A stretch of 64,000 bases of DNA from Mojavia pulchra JT2-VF2 (GCA_019359325.1 JAHHHN010000007.1:248001-312000), one strand, 5' to 3'; shown: positions 8,382 to 17,164, counted from the stretch's first letter. Made by a program: numbers and translations. The notes: generated by a model from the letters alone, not told the origin.

Positions 8382-8463
8382 GCTGTTCGGGGAAAGTCGG
8401 CACGACTAGGTTTAACAACTTAAAAGGTTGGAACGGAAGTCATACTCAAGTCCCGCGAACAGC
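8382..8463 (+). ncRNA. Candidate Y-RNA-like / tRNA-like RNA, copy 1
   Basis: The 82-nt element is closed by a perfect 8-bp stem: 5' GCTGTTCG, 3' CGAACAGC. Next to it GGG can pair with CCC. Inside are a short hairpin AGTCG-GCA-CGACT and a two-step arm: GTTT/GAAC, then CAACTT-AAA-AGGTTG. The layout is cloverleaf-like. It sits 21 bp upstream of the Ro-like start codon. Strand is uncertain: on the minus strand it would be in that gene's 5' leader. Confidence 0.6.
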
Positions 8464-8513
8464 AAGACTGAAAAATTTGAGATAATCAGATTAAACTATT
8501 TGGAATTTTTGAA

Positions 8514-8596
8514 GCTGTTCGGGGAAAGGTCGGTACAACTAGGTTTAACAACTTAAAAGGTTGGAACGGAAGTCATACTCAAGTCCCGCGAACAGC
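8514..8596 (+). ncRNA. Candidate Y-RNA-like / tRNA-like RNA, copy 2
   Basis: Nearly identical to copy 1 over 83 nt plus flanks (GGAATTTTTGAA before; AAGACTGAAAAATTT after). The terminal stem and long arm are unchanged. The small first hairpin is weakened (GTCG-GTA-CAAC). The repeat distance from copy 1 is 132 bp. Confidence 0.58.
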
Positions 8597-8712
8597 AAGA
8601 CTGAAAAATTTTAGGTAATTCTAATTAAACTTTCATAGAGCAATACGGTTCAGATAAATCTTTTTTCCTTCCCCCTGCTCCCTGTTCCCTGCTCCCCTGC
8701 CTATTATTGGAT

Positions 8713-8795
8713 GCTGTTCGGGGAAAGGCGGCACGACTAGCTAGGACGATTTTAGAGTTCGGATTCGGAAGTCGCACCAAAGTCCCGCGAACAGC
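8713..8795 (+). ncRNA. Candidate Y-RNA-like / tRNA-like RNA, copy 3 (diverged)
   Basis: This 83-nt copy keeps the 8-bp closing stem, the GGGGAAAG / AAGTCCCG boundary and the internal CGGAAGTC block, but differs in the central arm. There one A-U pair of copies 1 and 2 appears as a G-C pair (a compensated change), although another pair is lost. Conservation of ends and divergence of the arm is what a structured RNA family would show. A C/T-rich low-complexity sequence separates it from copy 2. Confidence 0.55.
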
Positions 8796-8815
8796 AAGAC
8801 TAAATAATTGGAGAG

Positions 8816-9184
8816 TTAAGCGTAACAGAGTTGTTCAGCTTTTGAGAGCTGGTGAAGCAATAATTCCGCAGATTTGCTCAGTGCAGTTACGAAAATACCT
8901 GATTCGCTTTCTGTATCTGATGTTAGCCAAGTGCCTTTAAGAATAACTTCAATAGAAGAGGCATCGCAAGGACAAAGTTCTAAAATATTTTCTTGATTGA
9001 GTTTCTTTAAATCTGTTAAATGTGAAAATTCAGCAGGCAATAAAAAAGCAGCAGTACTTGGTTCAACATGAAGCTTAGTCGCAGAATGTACAGCCATGAT
9101 GACTCTTTTATTTACCCAATCTGTTAAATTTTCTTCGAGATACTCTAGGCTAAAGCTATTTTCGGTGTATGTAAGTTTTAACAT
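8816..9184 (-). CDS. alr0857-type conserved cyanobacterial protein
   Basis: This 122-residue protein begins MLKLTYTENSFSLEYLEENL, a start I recognise from a family of Nostocales hypothetical proteins (alr0857-like). It continues WVNKRVIMAVHSATKLHVEP and STAAFLLP. Function is unknown and no catalytic motif is evident. The gene stands alone, convergent with the RNA copies if those are on the plus strand. Likely a real gene given family resemblance. Confidence 0.6.
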   Translation of the reverse strand: MLKLTYTENSFSLEYLEENLTDWVNKRVIMAVHSATKLHVEPSTAAFLLPAEFSHLTDLKKLNQENILELCPCDASSIEVILKGTWLTSDTESESGIFVTALSKSAELLLHQLSKAEQLCYA

Positions 9185-9338
9185 AATGCTAATCGCTCTT
9201 TAGTTTTTAGTTGTATAATTTGGTTCGCTCATCTATATACTCAGAATATTTTAGGGAAACTCCCCTAAGCCAACAGAGCATTAAATAGTGGAAAAGCTTG
9301 TAAAATCCGGCTTAGACGGCTAGGGGAAGTTGCTCAAC

Positions 9339-9355
9339 TTCGGGGAATCCCCGAA
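9339..9355. other. Short perfect inverted repeat upstream of flv3B
   Basis: TTCGGGG-AAT-CCCCGAA lies in the 570-bp gap before the flavodiiron pair. It could be an operator or a remnant of a repeat. The rest of the gap is AT-rich, and I cannot identify a defined promoter in it. Confidence 0.4.
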
Positions 9356-9756
9356 CTTTGTCTAGTTTTAAAACTACGGCGATCGCCAGATCAAGTTATA
9401 GCGCAGACAAAAAAGCGATCGCTAAGTATGAGTTAATCAAGAATTTCCTTTTATTATACTAGTGAAAGAATCTATGCTTTTTGTTACAAAAATATTGCTA
9501 AAAAATATAAGTTATGTATGATATGTTTGGGGTTTTGAATTATGCTAAGAAATATCAATATTTAAAACGTGATACTTATAACAAATATATTGTTTAGTAG
9601 ATTTTTTGAGTTAAAAAGAATGCTGAAAAACAGCAATAATTGATACAAGTTGAGTTTCGCAAAATATCATCTTCATTACAACTTAAAAAAAAAATTATAG
9701 GGACAATGGGTGCAGACACAAACACTATTGTTTTGCGCTCGGAGACGAATAGAATA

Positions 9757-11475
9757 ATGGTTGCGATCGCAGAAAACGTTCAGCATCGGCTAACTATACA
9801 GACTGTAGAAATTGCCCCTAACACAACGGCGATACGCTCTCTCGACTGGGATCGCGATCGCTTCGATATCGAATTCGGACTGCAAAATGGTACGACTTAC
9901 AATTCCTATCTAATTAGGGGTGAGCAAACAGTTTTGGTTGATACTTCTCACCAGAAGTTTCGCCAACTGTATTTAGACACGCTTAAAGGTCTTGTGAACC
10001 CCAAGACTATTGATTACATTATTGTCAGCCACACAGAGCCAGATCATAGCGGCTTGGTTGAAGATGTTCTTCAGTTAGCACCTAGAGCCACTGTTTTAGC
10101 TTCTAAAGTTGCCTTGCAGTTTTTGGAAGGTTTGGTACACGAACCTTTTTCTAAGCGGATTGTTAAAAGTGGCGATCGCATAGACATTGGCAAGGGACAC
10201 GAAATTGAATTTGTGAGTGCGCCTAACCTGCACTGGCCAGATACAATCTTCAGCTATGACCGCAAAACGGAAACCATCTTCACTTGTGATGCTTTTGGGA
10301 TGCACTTCTGTGACGAACGCACCTTTGACGAAGACTTAGAGGCGATCGAAGCTGACTTTAGATTTTATTACGATTGCTTGATGGGCCCCAATGCCCGCTC
10401 ATTACTGAATGCGATGAAGCGGATGGACGACCTGGGCAAAATTAAAATTATTGCCAACGGTCACGGCCCGCTACTGTACCACAACCTAGATGTTCTAACC
10501 GAGTGCTACCAAAGTTGGAGCCAAAGACAAGCGAAGGCAGAAACCACCGTTGGCTTGTTTTATGTCTCAGAATACGGCTATGGCGATCAGTTAGTTCAGG
10601 CACTTGGTGAGGGTATTCAGAAAACTGGAGTTGGGATCGAAATGATCGATCTGAGTTCCGCTGAACCTCAAGAAATCCAAGAACTAGCAGGTAGAGCAGC
10701 TGGCATTATTATTGGTATGCCTCCAACTACTGCCGCTGCTGCTCAAGCTGGTATTAGTTCGCTGTTATCTGTTGTCAAAAACAAGCAAATGGTTGGCTTG
10801 TTTGAGTGTTACGGTGGGGATGATGAACCCATTGATACACTGCGGAGAAAATTCATCGACTTGGGTGTGAAGGAAGCATTCCCAGCGATTCGGATTAAAG
10901 AAGTTCCCACCGCCGCTACATACCAGCTATGTGCAGAAGCTGGTACAGACTTGGGACAAGTGCTGATGCGCGATCGCAACATCAAGCAAATCAAGTCCCT
11001 TGACGTCAACATGGAAAAGGCGTTGGGTCGGATTAGCAGCGGACTATATATTGTCACCACTAAAAAAGGTGAAATCAGCAGTGCAATGCTGGCATCCTGG
11101 GTAAGCCAAGCAAGTTTACAACCTCTGGGATTCACAATTGCCGTTGCCAAAGACCGGGCTATTGATTCCTTAATGCAAATAGGCGATCGCTTTGTTCTCA
11201 ACGTCCTCGAAGAAGGCAACTATCAAGAACTGAAGAAGCATTTCCTCAAGCGTTTACCTCCTGGTGGCGATCGATTTGCTGGTGTAAAAACCCAAACAGC
11301 AAAGAATGGTTCCCCAATTCTCACAGATGCCTTGGCATACATGGAATGTGAAGTGCAGAGCAGCATCGAGTGCAGCGACCACTGGATTTTATATTGCACA
11401 GTCCAAGAAGGTCGTGTTTCCAAATCCGATGGACTGACAGCAGTGCGCCATCGCAAAGTAGGTAACTACTACTAA
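9757..11475 (+). CDS. flv3B: Flavodiiron protein, Flv3 type (probably Flv3B)
   Basis: A 573-residue diflavin flavodiiron protein that reduces O2 to water using NAD(P)H-derived electrons. Domain order: metallo-beta-lactamase-like diiron domain (~1-260) with canonical ligands (HTEPDHSG; NLHWPDT; FTCDAFGMH; NGHGPLLYH), flavodoxin-like FMN domain (~265-405) and C-terminal flavin reductase (~425-573). The start MVAIAENVQHRLTIQ at 9757 matches known Flv3 N-termini; in-frame starts at 9640 and 9706 exist but add atypical residues. A noncanonical Flv1-type gene follows after 142 bp on the same strand. The flv3B-flv1B order is that of the heterocyst-specific pair in Anabaena; flv2/flv4 would have an intervening gene. 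Confidence 0.85.
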   Translation: MVAIAENVQHRLTIQTVEIAPNTTAIRSLDWDRDRFDIEFGLQNGTTYNSYLIRGEQTVLVDTSHQKFRQLYLDTLKGLVNPKTIDYIIVSHTEPDHSGLVEDVLQLAPRATVLASKVALQFLEGLVHEPFSKRIVKSGDRIDIGKGHEIEFVSAPNLHWPDTIFSYDRKTETIFTCDAFGMHFCDERTFDEDLEAIEADFRFYYDCLMGPNARSLLNAMKRMDDLGKIKIIANGHGPLLYHNLDVLTECYQSWSQRQAKAETTVGLFYVSEYGYGDQLVQALGEGIQKTGVGIEMIDLSSAEPQEIQELAGRAAGIIIGMPPTTAAAAQAGISSLLSVVKNKQMVGLFECYGGDDEPIDTLRRKFIDLGVKEAFPAIRIKEVPTAATYQLCAEAGTDLGQVLMRDRNIKQIKSLDVNMEKALGRISSGLYIVTTKKGEISSAMLASWVSQASLQPLGFTIAVAKDRAIDSLMQIGDRFVLNVLEEGNYQELKKHFLKRLPPGGDRFAGVKTQTAKNGSPILTDALAYMECEVQSSIECSDHWILYCTVQEGRVSKSDGLTAVRHRKVGNYY

Positions 11476-11617
11476 CCGAAAAAGTTCTGAGTGCTGAGTA
11501 ACAAGTGCTGAGTTGTTCAGATACTGCACTCAGAACTACTGAAAAAGGCTTCCTTTTTCCATCCTCCTGTTTCGCTATGGGATATTACTCAGCACTTCAT
11601 TACTCAGCACCACTGAC

Positions 11618-13432
11618 ATGAGATTTCCCAATCCGGTAATCGGCTTCATTCAATCCGCTAAAAACTGGGCAAAGTCTACCCGGTTTTTCCAGTTTTTTAC
11701 CCAACCTCACGCGAAATCTATGAACAATTCCAAGCCTCGTGACGTACAAGTTCTACCCATCGCTACAAATACTAAAGTTCTCAGAGCACGTAGTTGGTCA
11801 CGTTTACGGTTTGAAATTGAATATGCATTAGAAAGAGGCACTACCTCCAATTGTTATTTAATTGAAGGTGATAAAACCGCAATTATTGACCCACCTGCTG
11901 AAACCTTCACCGAAATTTATCTTGAAGCATTAAAGCAGACCTTAAATTTAAAACGCTTAGATTATGTGGTTTTGGGGCATTTTAATCCCAACCGAGTCAC
12001 AACTTACAAAGCTCTTCTAGAACTAGCACCGCAGATCACCTTTGTCTGTTCTTTGCCTGGTGCTGCAAATTTACGTAATGCTTTCCCAGATGACCATCTG
12101 AGTATTTTAGTGATGCGGGGGAAAGAAACTCTAGATTTAGGTAAGGGTCATGTTTTAAAATTTGTCCCCACTCCTAGTCCGCGTTGGCCAGAAGGACTTT
12201 GCACCTACGACCAACAAACCCAAATTCTCTATACAGATAAACTGTTTGGCGTTCATATTTGTGGCGATGAAGTCTTCGATGACAACTGGGAGACATTCAA
12301 AGAAGACCAGCGCTACTATTACAACTGTCTGATGGCTCCCAACGCGCTGCATGTAGAAGCAGTTTTGGAAAAAATCTCAGATTTGCAGGTAAGAATGTAT
12401 GCAGTCGGTCACGGGCCTTTGGTACGTACTGGCTTAATCGAACTTACCAAAGCTTACGCAGAATGGAGCCATGCTCAAAGAACGCGGGAAATATCCGTTG
12501 CTCTACTGTATGCCTCAGCTTATGGTAATACAGCAACTCTAGCGCAGGCGATCGCGCTGGGACTGACTAAAGGTGGAGTTGCAGTCAAATCGATCAACTG
12601 CGAATTTGCTCCGCCTGATGAAATTCGCTCTACTATACAAGAGTGTGATGCCTTTATTATCGGTTCTCCGACCATTGGTGGTCATGCACCCACTCCGATT
12701 CATACTGCTTTAGGGATTGTCTTAACAGTTGGTGACAACAGCAAACTTGCTGGGGTGTTCGGTTCCTACGGCTGGAGTGGTGAAGCCTTTGATTTAATTG
12801 AAGGTAAACTCCGAGATGCTGGTTATAGATTTGGGTTTGAGACTTTGAAAGTTAAGTTCAAACCCGATGATGTCACTCTCAAATTCTGTGAAGAAGTAGG
12901 CACTGATTTTGCCCAAGGCTTGAAAAAGGCGAGAAAAGTTCGCGTTCCCCAACAATCTGCGACTCCCTTAGAACAAGCTGTTGGTCGGATTGTTGGTTCA
13001 GTTTGTCTGCTTACAGCTAAACAAGGAGAAGTATCTACCGGGATGTTGGGTGCTTGGGTTTCTCAAGCCACTTTCAATCCACCTGGAATAACTGTTGCTA
13101 TTGCCAAAGAACGAGCGATCGAATCCCTGATGTATCCAGGCGGTAAATTTGCCTTAAACATCTTGGAAGAAGGTAATCATTTAGATTACATGAAGCATTT
13201 TCGGAAATCTTTTGCACCAGGAGAAGACCGATTTACTAACTTTAGCACCGCAGTTGCAGATAATGGCTGTGCTGTGCTTACTGATGCCCTAGCCTATCTG
13301 GAATGCTCGGTCAGTCAACGTCTAGAATGTGGCGATCACTGGGTAGTGTATGCAACTGTTGATAACGGCAAATTACTCAAACCTGATGCGGTAACTGCTA
13401 TCAACCATCGTAAAACGGGTACTCACTACTAA
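11618..13432 (+). CDS. flv1B: Flavodiiron protein, Flv1 type (probably Flv1B)
   Basis: A 604-residue partner of the preceding gene with the same three-domain build. The diiron ligands are degenerate: GHFNPNRV replaces HxExDH, and PSPRWPEG lacks the His. This is typical of Flv1/Flv4, which work as heterodimers with Flv3/Flv2. The N-terminus before MNNSKPRDVQVL (ATG at 11720) is Phe/Lys-rich (IGFIQSAKNWAKS, FFQFF) and may be an extension or a mis-set start. In heterocysts the pair protects nitrogenase from O2 (established for Anabaena Flv3B/Flv1B). The 142-bp spacer contains CTGAGT-type repeats. Confidence 0.83.
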   Translation: MRFPNPVIGFIQSAKNWAKSTRFFQFFTQPHAKSMNNSKPRDVQVLPIATNTKVLRARSWSRLRFEIEYALERGTTSNCYLIEGDKTAIIDPPAETFTEIYLEALKQTLNLKRLDYVVLGHFNPNRVTTYKALLELAPQITFVCSLPGAANLRNAFPDDHLSILVMRGKETLDLGKGHVLKFVPTPSPRWPEGLCTYDQQTQILYTDKLFGVHICGDEVFDDNWETFKEDQRYYYNCLMAPNALHVEAVLEKISDLQVRMYAVGHGPLVRTGLIELTKAYAEWSHAQRTREISVALLYASAYGNTATLAQAIALGLTKGGVAVKSINCEFAPPDEIRSTIQECDAFIIGSPTIGGHAPTPIHTALGIVLTVGDNSKLAGVFGSYGWSGEAFDLIEGKLRDAGYRFGFETLKVKFKPDDVTLKFCEEVGTDFAQGLKKARKVRVPQQSATPLEQAVGRIVGSVCLLTAKQGEVSTGMLGAWVSQATFNPPGITVAIAKERAIESLMYPGGKFALNILEEGNHLDYMKHFRKSFAPGEDRFTNFSTAVADNGCAVLTDALAYLECSVSQRLECGDHWVVYATVDNGKLLKPDAVTAINHRKTGTHY

Positions 13433-14018
13433 ACCTCCAATAGTATAAGTTACAACTTATATGTTTGCATTTGTGTGTGATTTTTTACAATAAAATTCTA
13501 GTACAGCTTGCTTGATCTATCCGGTTTCAACCGCGTTAAATGTCTGCAATTTATTCAGCAATTGTTAGACAGTAGGCGCTGGTATAAGCCTATCTAGCAA
13601 AGCTATACAGAAAGTTATTGGTCATATTCCATCTACCATTCTCATGTGTAGGTGGATTTATTTGTTGATGCACAAATCAGGTTGAAAAGCCTCAGTTACT
13701 TCTAATTACATTGCGTTACGTAATATACTTAATATTTTTGGCTAATTGTATTTTATATTACAAAGATGCTGTAAATAATTGATTTTATCCGGTCACAACA
13801 AAATATATACTTACGTATCTACATCAAAACTTAATCTTTACATTATTAGAAATTCATATTTCCTTGAATGCACTTGTACTTTAATAAAAGGTTAATAAGT
13901 CGTTAATTAAAGAAATATCAATGTATTAAGGCTTAGTCTAAATCAGTACTGATCGTGTGAAGAGCCTGTAATGCGGATGTTTCTGTTGCAAGTGAAGAAT
14001 TAAAACCGGGATTTAAAA
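13433..14018. other. AT-rich gap after flv1B
   Basis: About 585 bp without a recognisable gene. A perfect 8-bp inverted repeat (TATAAGTT-AC-AACTTATA, 13444-13461) lies just after the flv1B stop and may act as a weak terminator, though no T-run follows. The 3' part presumably holds the promoter of the next gene. Confidence 0.5.
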
Positions 14019-15062
14019 ATGATTAGCCACTTAGACATGAAAGAGATTCAACCTCAGCAACTTGGCATGTGCTTGGTGGAAGCCGATCTGATTACTCCAG
14101 AAGAATTAAAAATAGCGCTCAATGAACAAAAGGCAATTGGAAAGCCGTTTGCAGAGATTTTGGTAATGCTTGGTTTTGTCAAGCAGCAAACCATTGAGTA
14201 TTTCATAGAAAACATACTATTGTCCAAACAGCATCAAATACAGACACAGACAAGCAATAACACAGACGTAGCTTTAAGTGAGCAAGCCAATTCTACGCAA
14301 ATAAACGCTATGTTCGCAAAGCCGCGATCGCATCAGTTGCAAGCGTATCTTTACCCCAAAGGAACAGCCAAATTCCTGCTGAAGATAGTAGTTTTTTTGA
14401 CTATTGCCAATCTAATAACAAGTCTCTGCCAACTATATTTACCCGACTACCCTAGCAGGGATTTTTTAAAAATGATCTTCAACCTTGATGGTGAAACAAA
14501 TGTCCCATCATCGTACTCAGCATTAGTAATACTATTTTGTTCTGTTCTGATGGCAATCATTGCCCAAACTCAGAAGTTAGCCGGAAATCAAAATTTCCGT
14601 TCATGGATAGGATTATCTGTGGTTTTTGCTTATTTATCCATAGACGAATTCATGAGTATTCATGAACTACTAATTGAACCACTACGCAACGCATTAAATA
14701 CCAGAGGTGTTCTTTATTACGCTTGGGTGATTGCTGGTGCTGCCTTCGTACTCATATTCTTGATACTGTTTGGGAAATTTATTTTTACTCTTCCGGTAAA
14801 GACACGAAACTTATTTTTCCTTGCTGGGACTATCTACGTAATGGGTGCATTAGGTTGTGAGCTAGTAAGTGGCTACTATGCAGACTACTACAATAGCACT
14901 GACATAATCTTTGTCTTAATGACAACTGTAGAAGAGGTTCTGGAGATGCTGGGTATGATTATCTTTACCTATGCACTGTTGTCTTATATAAGTAACCATA
15001 TGAAAGGCGTGGATGTGGGTTTCCACATTCTTGCTCCTCGGAAGCAACAATTAAGCTCTTGA
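14019..15062 (+). CDS. Polytopic membrane protein with N-terminal MshEN-like domain
   Basis: A 347-residue protein. Residues ~8-70 (LGMCLVEADLITPEELKIAL, then FAEILVMLGFVKQQTIEYFI) look like the GspE/MshE N-terminal domain, which in other proteins can bind c-di-GMP. About 50 polar residues follow, then about seven hydrophobic segments between ~115 and 330. A striking motif YLSIDEFMSIHELL sits between two membrane helices near residue 205, with further acidic residues in VEEVLEMLG. Fusion of this cytoplasmic sensor-like domain to an integral membrane domain suggests a signalling or regulated membrane function (inference). I do not recognise the membrane family. Confidence 0.6.
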   Translation: MISHLDMKEIQPQQLGMCLVEADLITPEELKIALNEQKAIGKPFAEILVMLGFVKQQTIEYFIENILLSKQHQIQTQTSNNTDVALSEQANSTQINAMFAKPRSHQLQAYLYPKGTAKFLLKIVVFLTIANLITSLCQLYLPDYPSRDFLKMIFNLDGETNVPSSYSALVILFCSVLMAIIAQTQKLAGNQNFRSWIGLSVVFAYLSIDEFMSIHELLIEPLRNALNTRGVLYYAWVIAGAAFVLIFLILFGKFIFTLPVKTRNLFFLAGTIYVMGALGCELVSGYYADYYNSTDIIFVLMTTVEEVLEMLGMIIFTYALLSYISNHMKGVDVGFHILAPRKQQLSS

Positions 15063-15159
15063 AGTTATCTATGTAGCAAAGATAAAAGTTTTGTATCGTT
15101 ATTACAAAGATACTTAACTCGCGCCTTCGGGGTAGGGGACAGGGAACAAAAAATCGCTA

Positions 15160-15330
15160 ATTTTAAAATTTCCTTATTCCCTCCTAAAGCGAAAAACCGT
15201 GGGTATAAGTCCCCCGCCTACAGGCGGTAAGCGCCCTTCTAGAGTTTAAATCTCCCGCCACACAGGTGACCTGTTCCCTCTTTAAATGCCCTAACCTGTA
15301 GCGTGCTACAGGTTATTTTGGCTTAAAGCA
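15160..15330. mobile_element. Possible IS200/IS605-type end remnant
   Basis: The segment holds CGAAAAACCGTGGGTATAAG, then a CCGCC-TACA-GGCGG hairpin and a perfect 10-bp hairpin AACCTGTAGC-GT-GCTACAGGTT near 15289-15314. Hairpins of this kind and the 'GTGGGTATAAG..CCCCC' motif are found at ends of IS605-type elements and at the 3' end of TnpB-associated RNAs. No TnpA or TnpB frame remains. The rest of the gap (15330-15529) shows nothing else. Confidence 0.4.
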
Positions 15331-15529
15331 TAGTCAGACAAGAATGAGGGAAAAATTCAAAAATTAGAGATAGAATCCGTTTGAAGAGGAATTTTGGAGC
15401 TAAGGGTAGCTTTATTAATTTTTGAAATAATATTTATTAATTTTCCGCAATTGCCACCAGGACGATTATATATATATTGTCTTATCTTGAAATGTACTGC
15501 TACAACGCTTGATAGTATTCTACCTTTCT

Positions 15530-15709
15530 ATGGCTCCAAAATTCACCAAGATTCAATTTCCGCTCTGGAATTATCTCAACCAGCCCTTATTTAATCGTCA
15601 TACTAAATTGATATGGAATCCCTATCACTTCGCTTCTATTTGGCGAATTCAACTTCTAGAACGGTGCTTGACTAAAGAATGTGATGCTAAGGGGCCTCAG
15701 CAGCATTAG
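15530..15709 (+). CDS. Small hypothetical protein (59 aa)
   Basis: The frame starts ATGGCTCCAAAATTC and encodes a basic, aromatic-rich peptide (MAPKFTKIQFPLWNYLNQPL, then IWNPYHFASIWRIQLLERCL). It is followed by a good factor-independent terminator 47 bp downstream, which supports it being transcribed. An in-frame ATG at 15509 is an alternative start. I do not recognise the family. Confidence 0.45.
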   Translation: MAPKFTKIQFPLWNYLNQPLFNRHTKLIWNPYHFASIWRIQLLERCLTKECDAKGPQQH

Positions 15710-15756
15710 ATGGCTATTAGCAAAAGCTGCTGCATTGACTTAAAGTTTATAAACTA

Positions 15757-15785
15757 AGCCTCGTACTGTAGACGAGGCTTTTTGC
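15757..15785 (+). terminator. Rho-independent terminator
   Basis: AGCCTCGT, a 7-nt loop, then ACGAGGCT (8-bp stem) followed by TTTTTGCT. It lies downstream of the 59-residue ORF. Confidence 0.75.
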
Positions 15786-15851
15786 TGTCAAGCAAAGCAC
15801 TGACAGTCATGTCTGCCATAACATTAATTGCAGTGCGGCAGCGACCAGACA

Positions 15852-16007
15852 GAACTTACGCACTCAGATCCCCCAACCCCCTTAAAAAGGGGCAGCCCTG
15901 CGCCCTTGCGGGTTCCCGGACTCCCTCAGTGGCGTGGCTTTAGACGTTCCCCCTTTTTTAAGGGGGGTTAGGGGGGATCAGGGTTTCAGACTTCAGTGCG
16001 TAAGTCC
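15852..16007. mobile_element. ~155-bp MITE, copy 1
   Basis: The terminal inverted repeats are ACTTACGCACT (15854) and AGTGCGTAAGT (15995). The inside is GC-rich, with CCCCTTAAAAAGGGG-type palindromes. A second copy in opposite orientation is at 31481-31635, sharing the internal ACTCCCTCAGTGGCGTGGCT segment. Non-coding. Confidence 0.85.
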
Positions 16008-16215
16008 TATATGATACCCTCGCATCGACCTGCATAAAATCAGTAGTAGGATAGGCATTGCCCACCACATCAGGGTTTTAGTGGGCAATACCCATTTTAC
16101 TTGTAGGATTTGGGCGGAGTTTGAATCTCCGTCCATAATTTTCCCACTCGCTAATCCCTAATTCCTAATCCCCCCTCTAGTAGTAATGTTGAATATCTAC
16201 TACCAATAGACTGCG

Positions 16216-16794
16216 CTACAACCAATGTTTTGGATAAACTCTACCTGGCGTTGCACTACTATAGATAACTGTACAAAAAACAATCACTACAGAACCCAAC
16301 AAAATAGGCGTTAACACATAGTTCCAAGAGGCATTATTTAATACTCCTAGCAGTGCAACCGCCCCAGATGGCGGATGTACAGTTCGAGTCAGTTGGGTTA
16401 ATTTAATTGTGGTTGCAACAGCCATAGCCATTACCCAAGGGGCTGTGCCAAATAACTGAACCAGCGTGACGCACACTATAGCTGCAATTAAATTGCCACC
16501 AATTACATTGCGTGGTTGAGCTAAGGGGCTATCTGGTACGCCAAACACTAAAACTGCTGTTGCTCCAAATGGCGCAGCGATGCATGGATAAGAGGTTTGA
16601 ACTGTTAAATAAGCCAGAATAGCAATCCCAATAAATGCTCCTAACCAAGATAGAAGAATATGTTGAATAGAAAAATTGGGCTGATGATGAACACTACCAA
16701 ATAAAGCGCGAGTTTTTTTGAATAGCCTGTAGTTTAATGCGATAGTTTTTTTGAAATTGGTTGTTTTAGGAAGTTTGTTAACAGAGCGTTGCAT
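16216..16794 (-). CDS. HPP family membrane protein (nitrite transporter candidate)
   Basis: A 192-residue protein with about four to five hydrophobic helices. It carries the family signatures APFGATAVLVFGVPDSPLAQ and PRNVIGGNL, and the name-giving HPP in TRTVHPPSGAVALLG. HPP proteins of cyanobacteria and chloroplasts have been reported to transport nitrite across membranes. A ~45-residue basic N-terminus precedes the first helix. It stands alone; no nitrate-assimilation genes are beside it. Confidence 0.85.
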   Translation of the reverse strand: MQRSVNKLPKTTNFKKTIALNYRLFKKTRALFGSVHHQPNFSIQHILLSWLGAFIGIAILAYLTVQTSYPCIAAPFGATAVLVFGVPDSPLAQPRNVIGGNLIAAIVCVTLVQLFGTAPWVMAMAVATTIKLTQLTRTVHPPSGAVALLGVLNNASWNYVLTPILLGSVVIVFCTVIYSSATPGRVYPKHWL

Positions 16795-17049
16795 AGTTCA
16801 AATTAACTGTTGAAAGCTACGTTCAAGGCAACAAACTCCTAATTACCTCACTAAACAGCACCAAAAAACTATCGCAACTGTTTTCTAACAAGGAATACAG
16901 CCCACGACTCTCTGAAGTGCTATTTATGGAGCTAACTTATGAGTTTGTAACTAAAGTCAGGATATCTTAACAAATCTCATAAAGCAAGAAATTTAGTATC
17001 TTTCAATACAGAAAATTATTTTTTATTTGAATTGAGGGTAAGTTATATC

Positions 17050-17153
17050 ATGTCCGGTTGATTAGTTATGATTCCCACATCTGTGCAAAAAGCTGAAAAC
17101 TCTTCTTCCCCCTGCTTCCTTGCGGTCTTGATGATAAGCCTTTAACCGGACAC
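17050..17153. mobile_element. Short MITE with TGTCCGGTT ends
   Basis: The inverted ends TGTCCGGTT (17051-17059) and AACCGGACA (17144-17152) frame ~100 bp of non-coding sequence. The outer bases (ATCATGTCCGG) resemble the ends of the 132-bp elements at 61514 and 62972, suggesting a related family. It was inserted at the 3' end of the CHAT fragment. Confidence 0.6.
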
Positions 17154-17164
17154 GATAGGAGTCG

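Noticed and set aside
8382-8795. True tRNA genes
   Set aside because: The elements lack a recognisable T-loop (GGTTCGAATCC-like) and an anticodon arm of normal geometry, and the closing stem has 8 bp plus a bulge. tRNA-like is the most that can be said.
15394-15594. 66-residue plus-strand ORF overlapping the 59-residue one
   Set aside because: It is in another frame, without ribosome binding site, and overlaps the better candidate with the downstream terminator.
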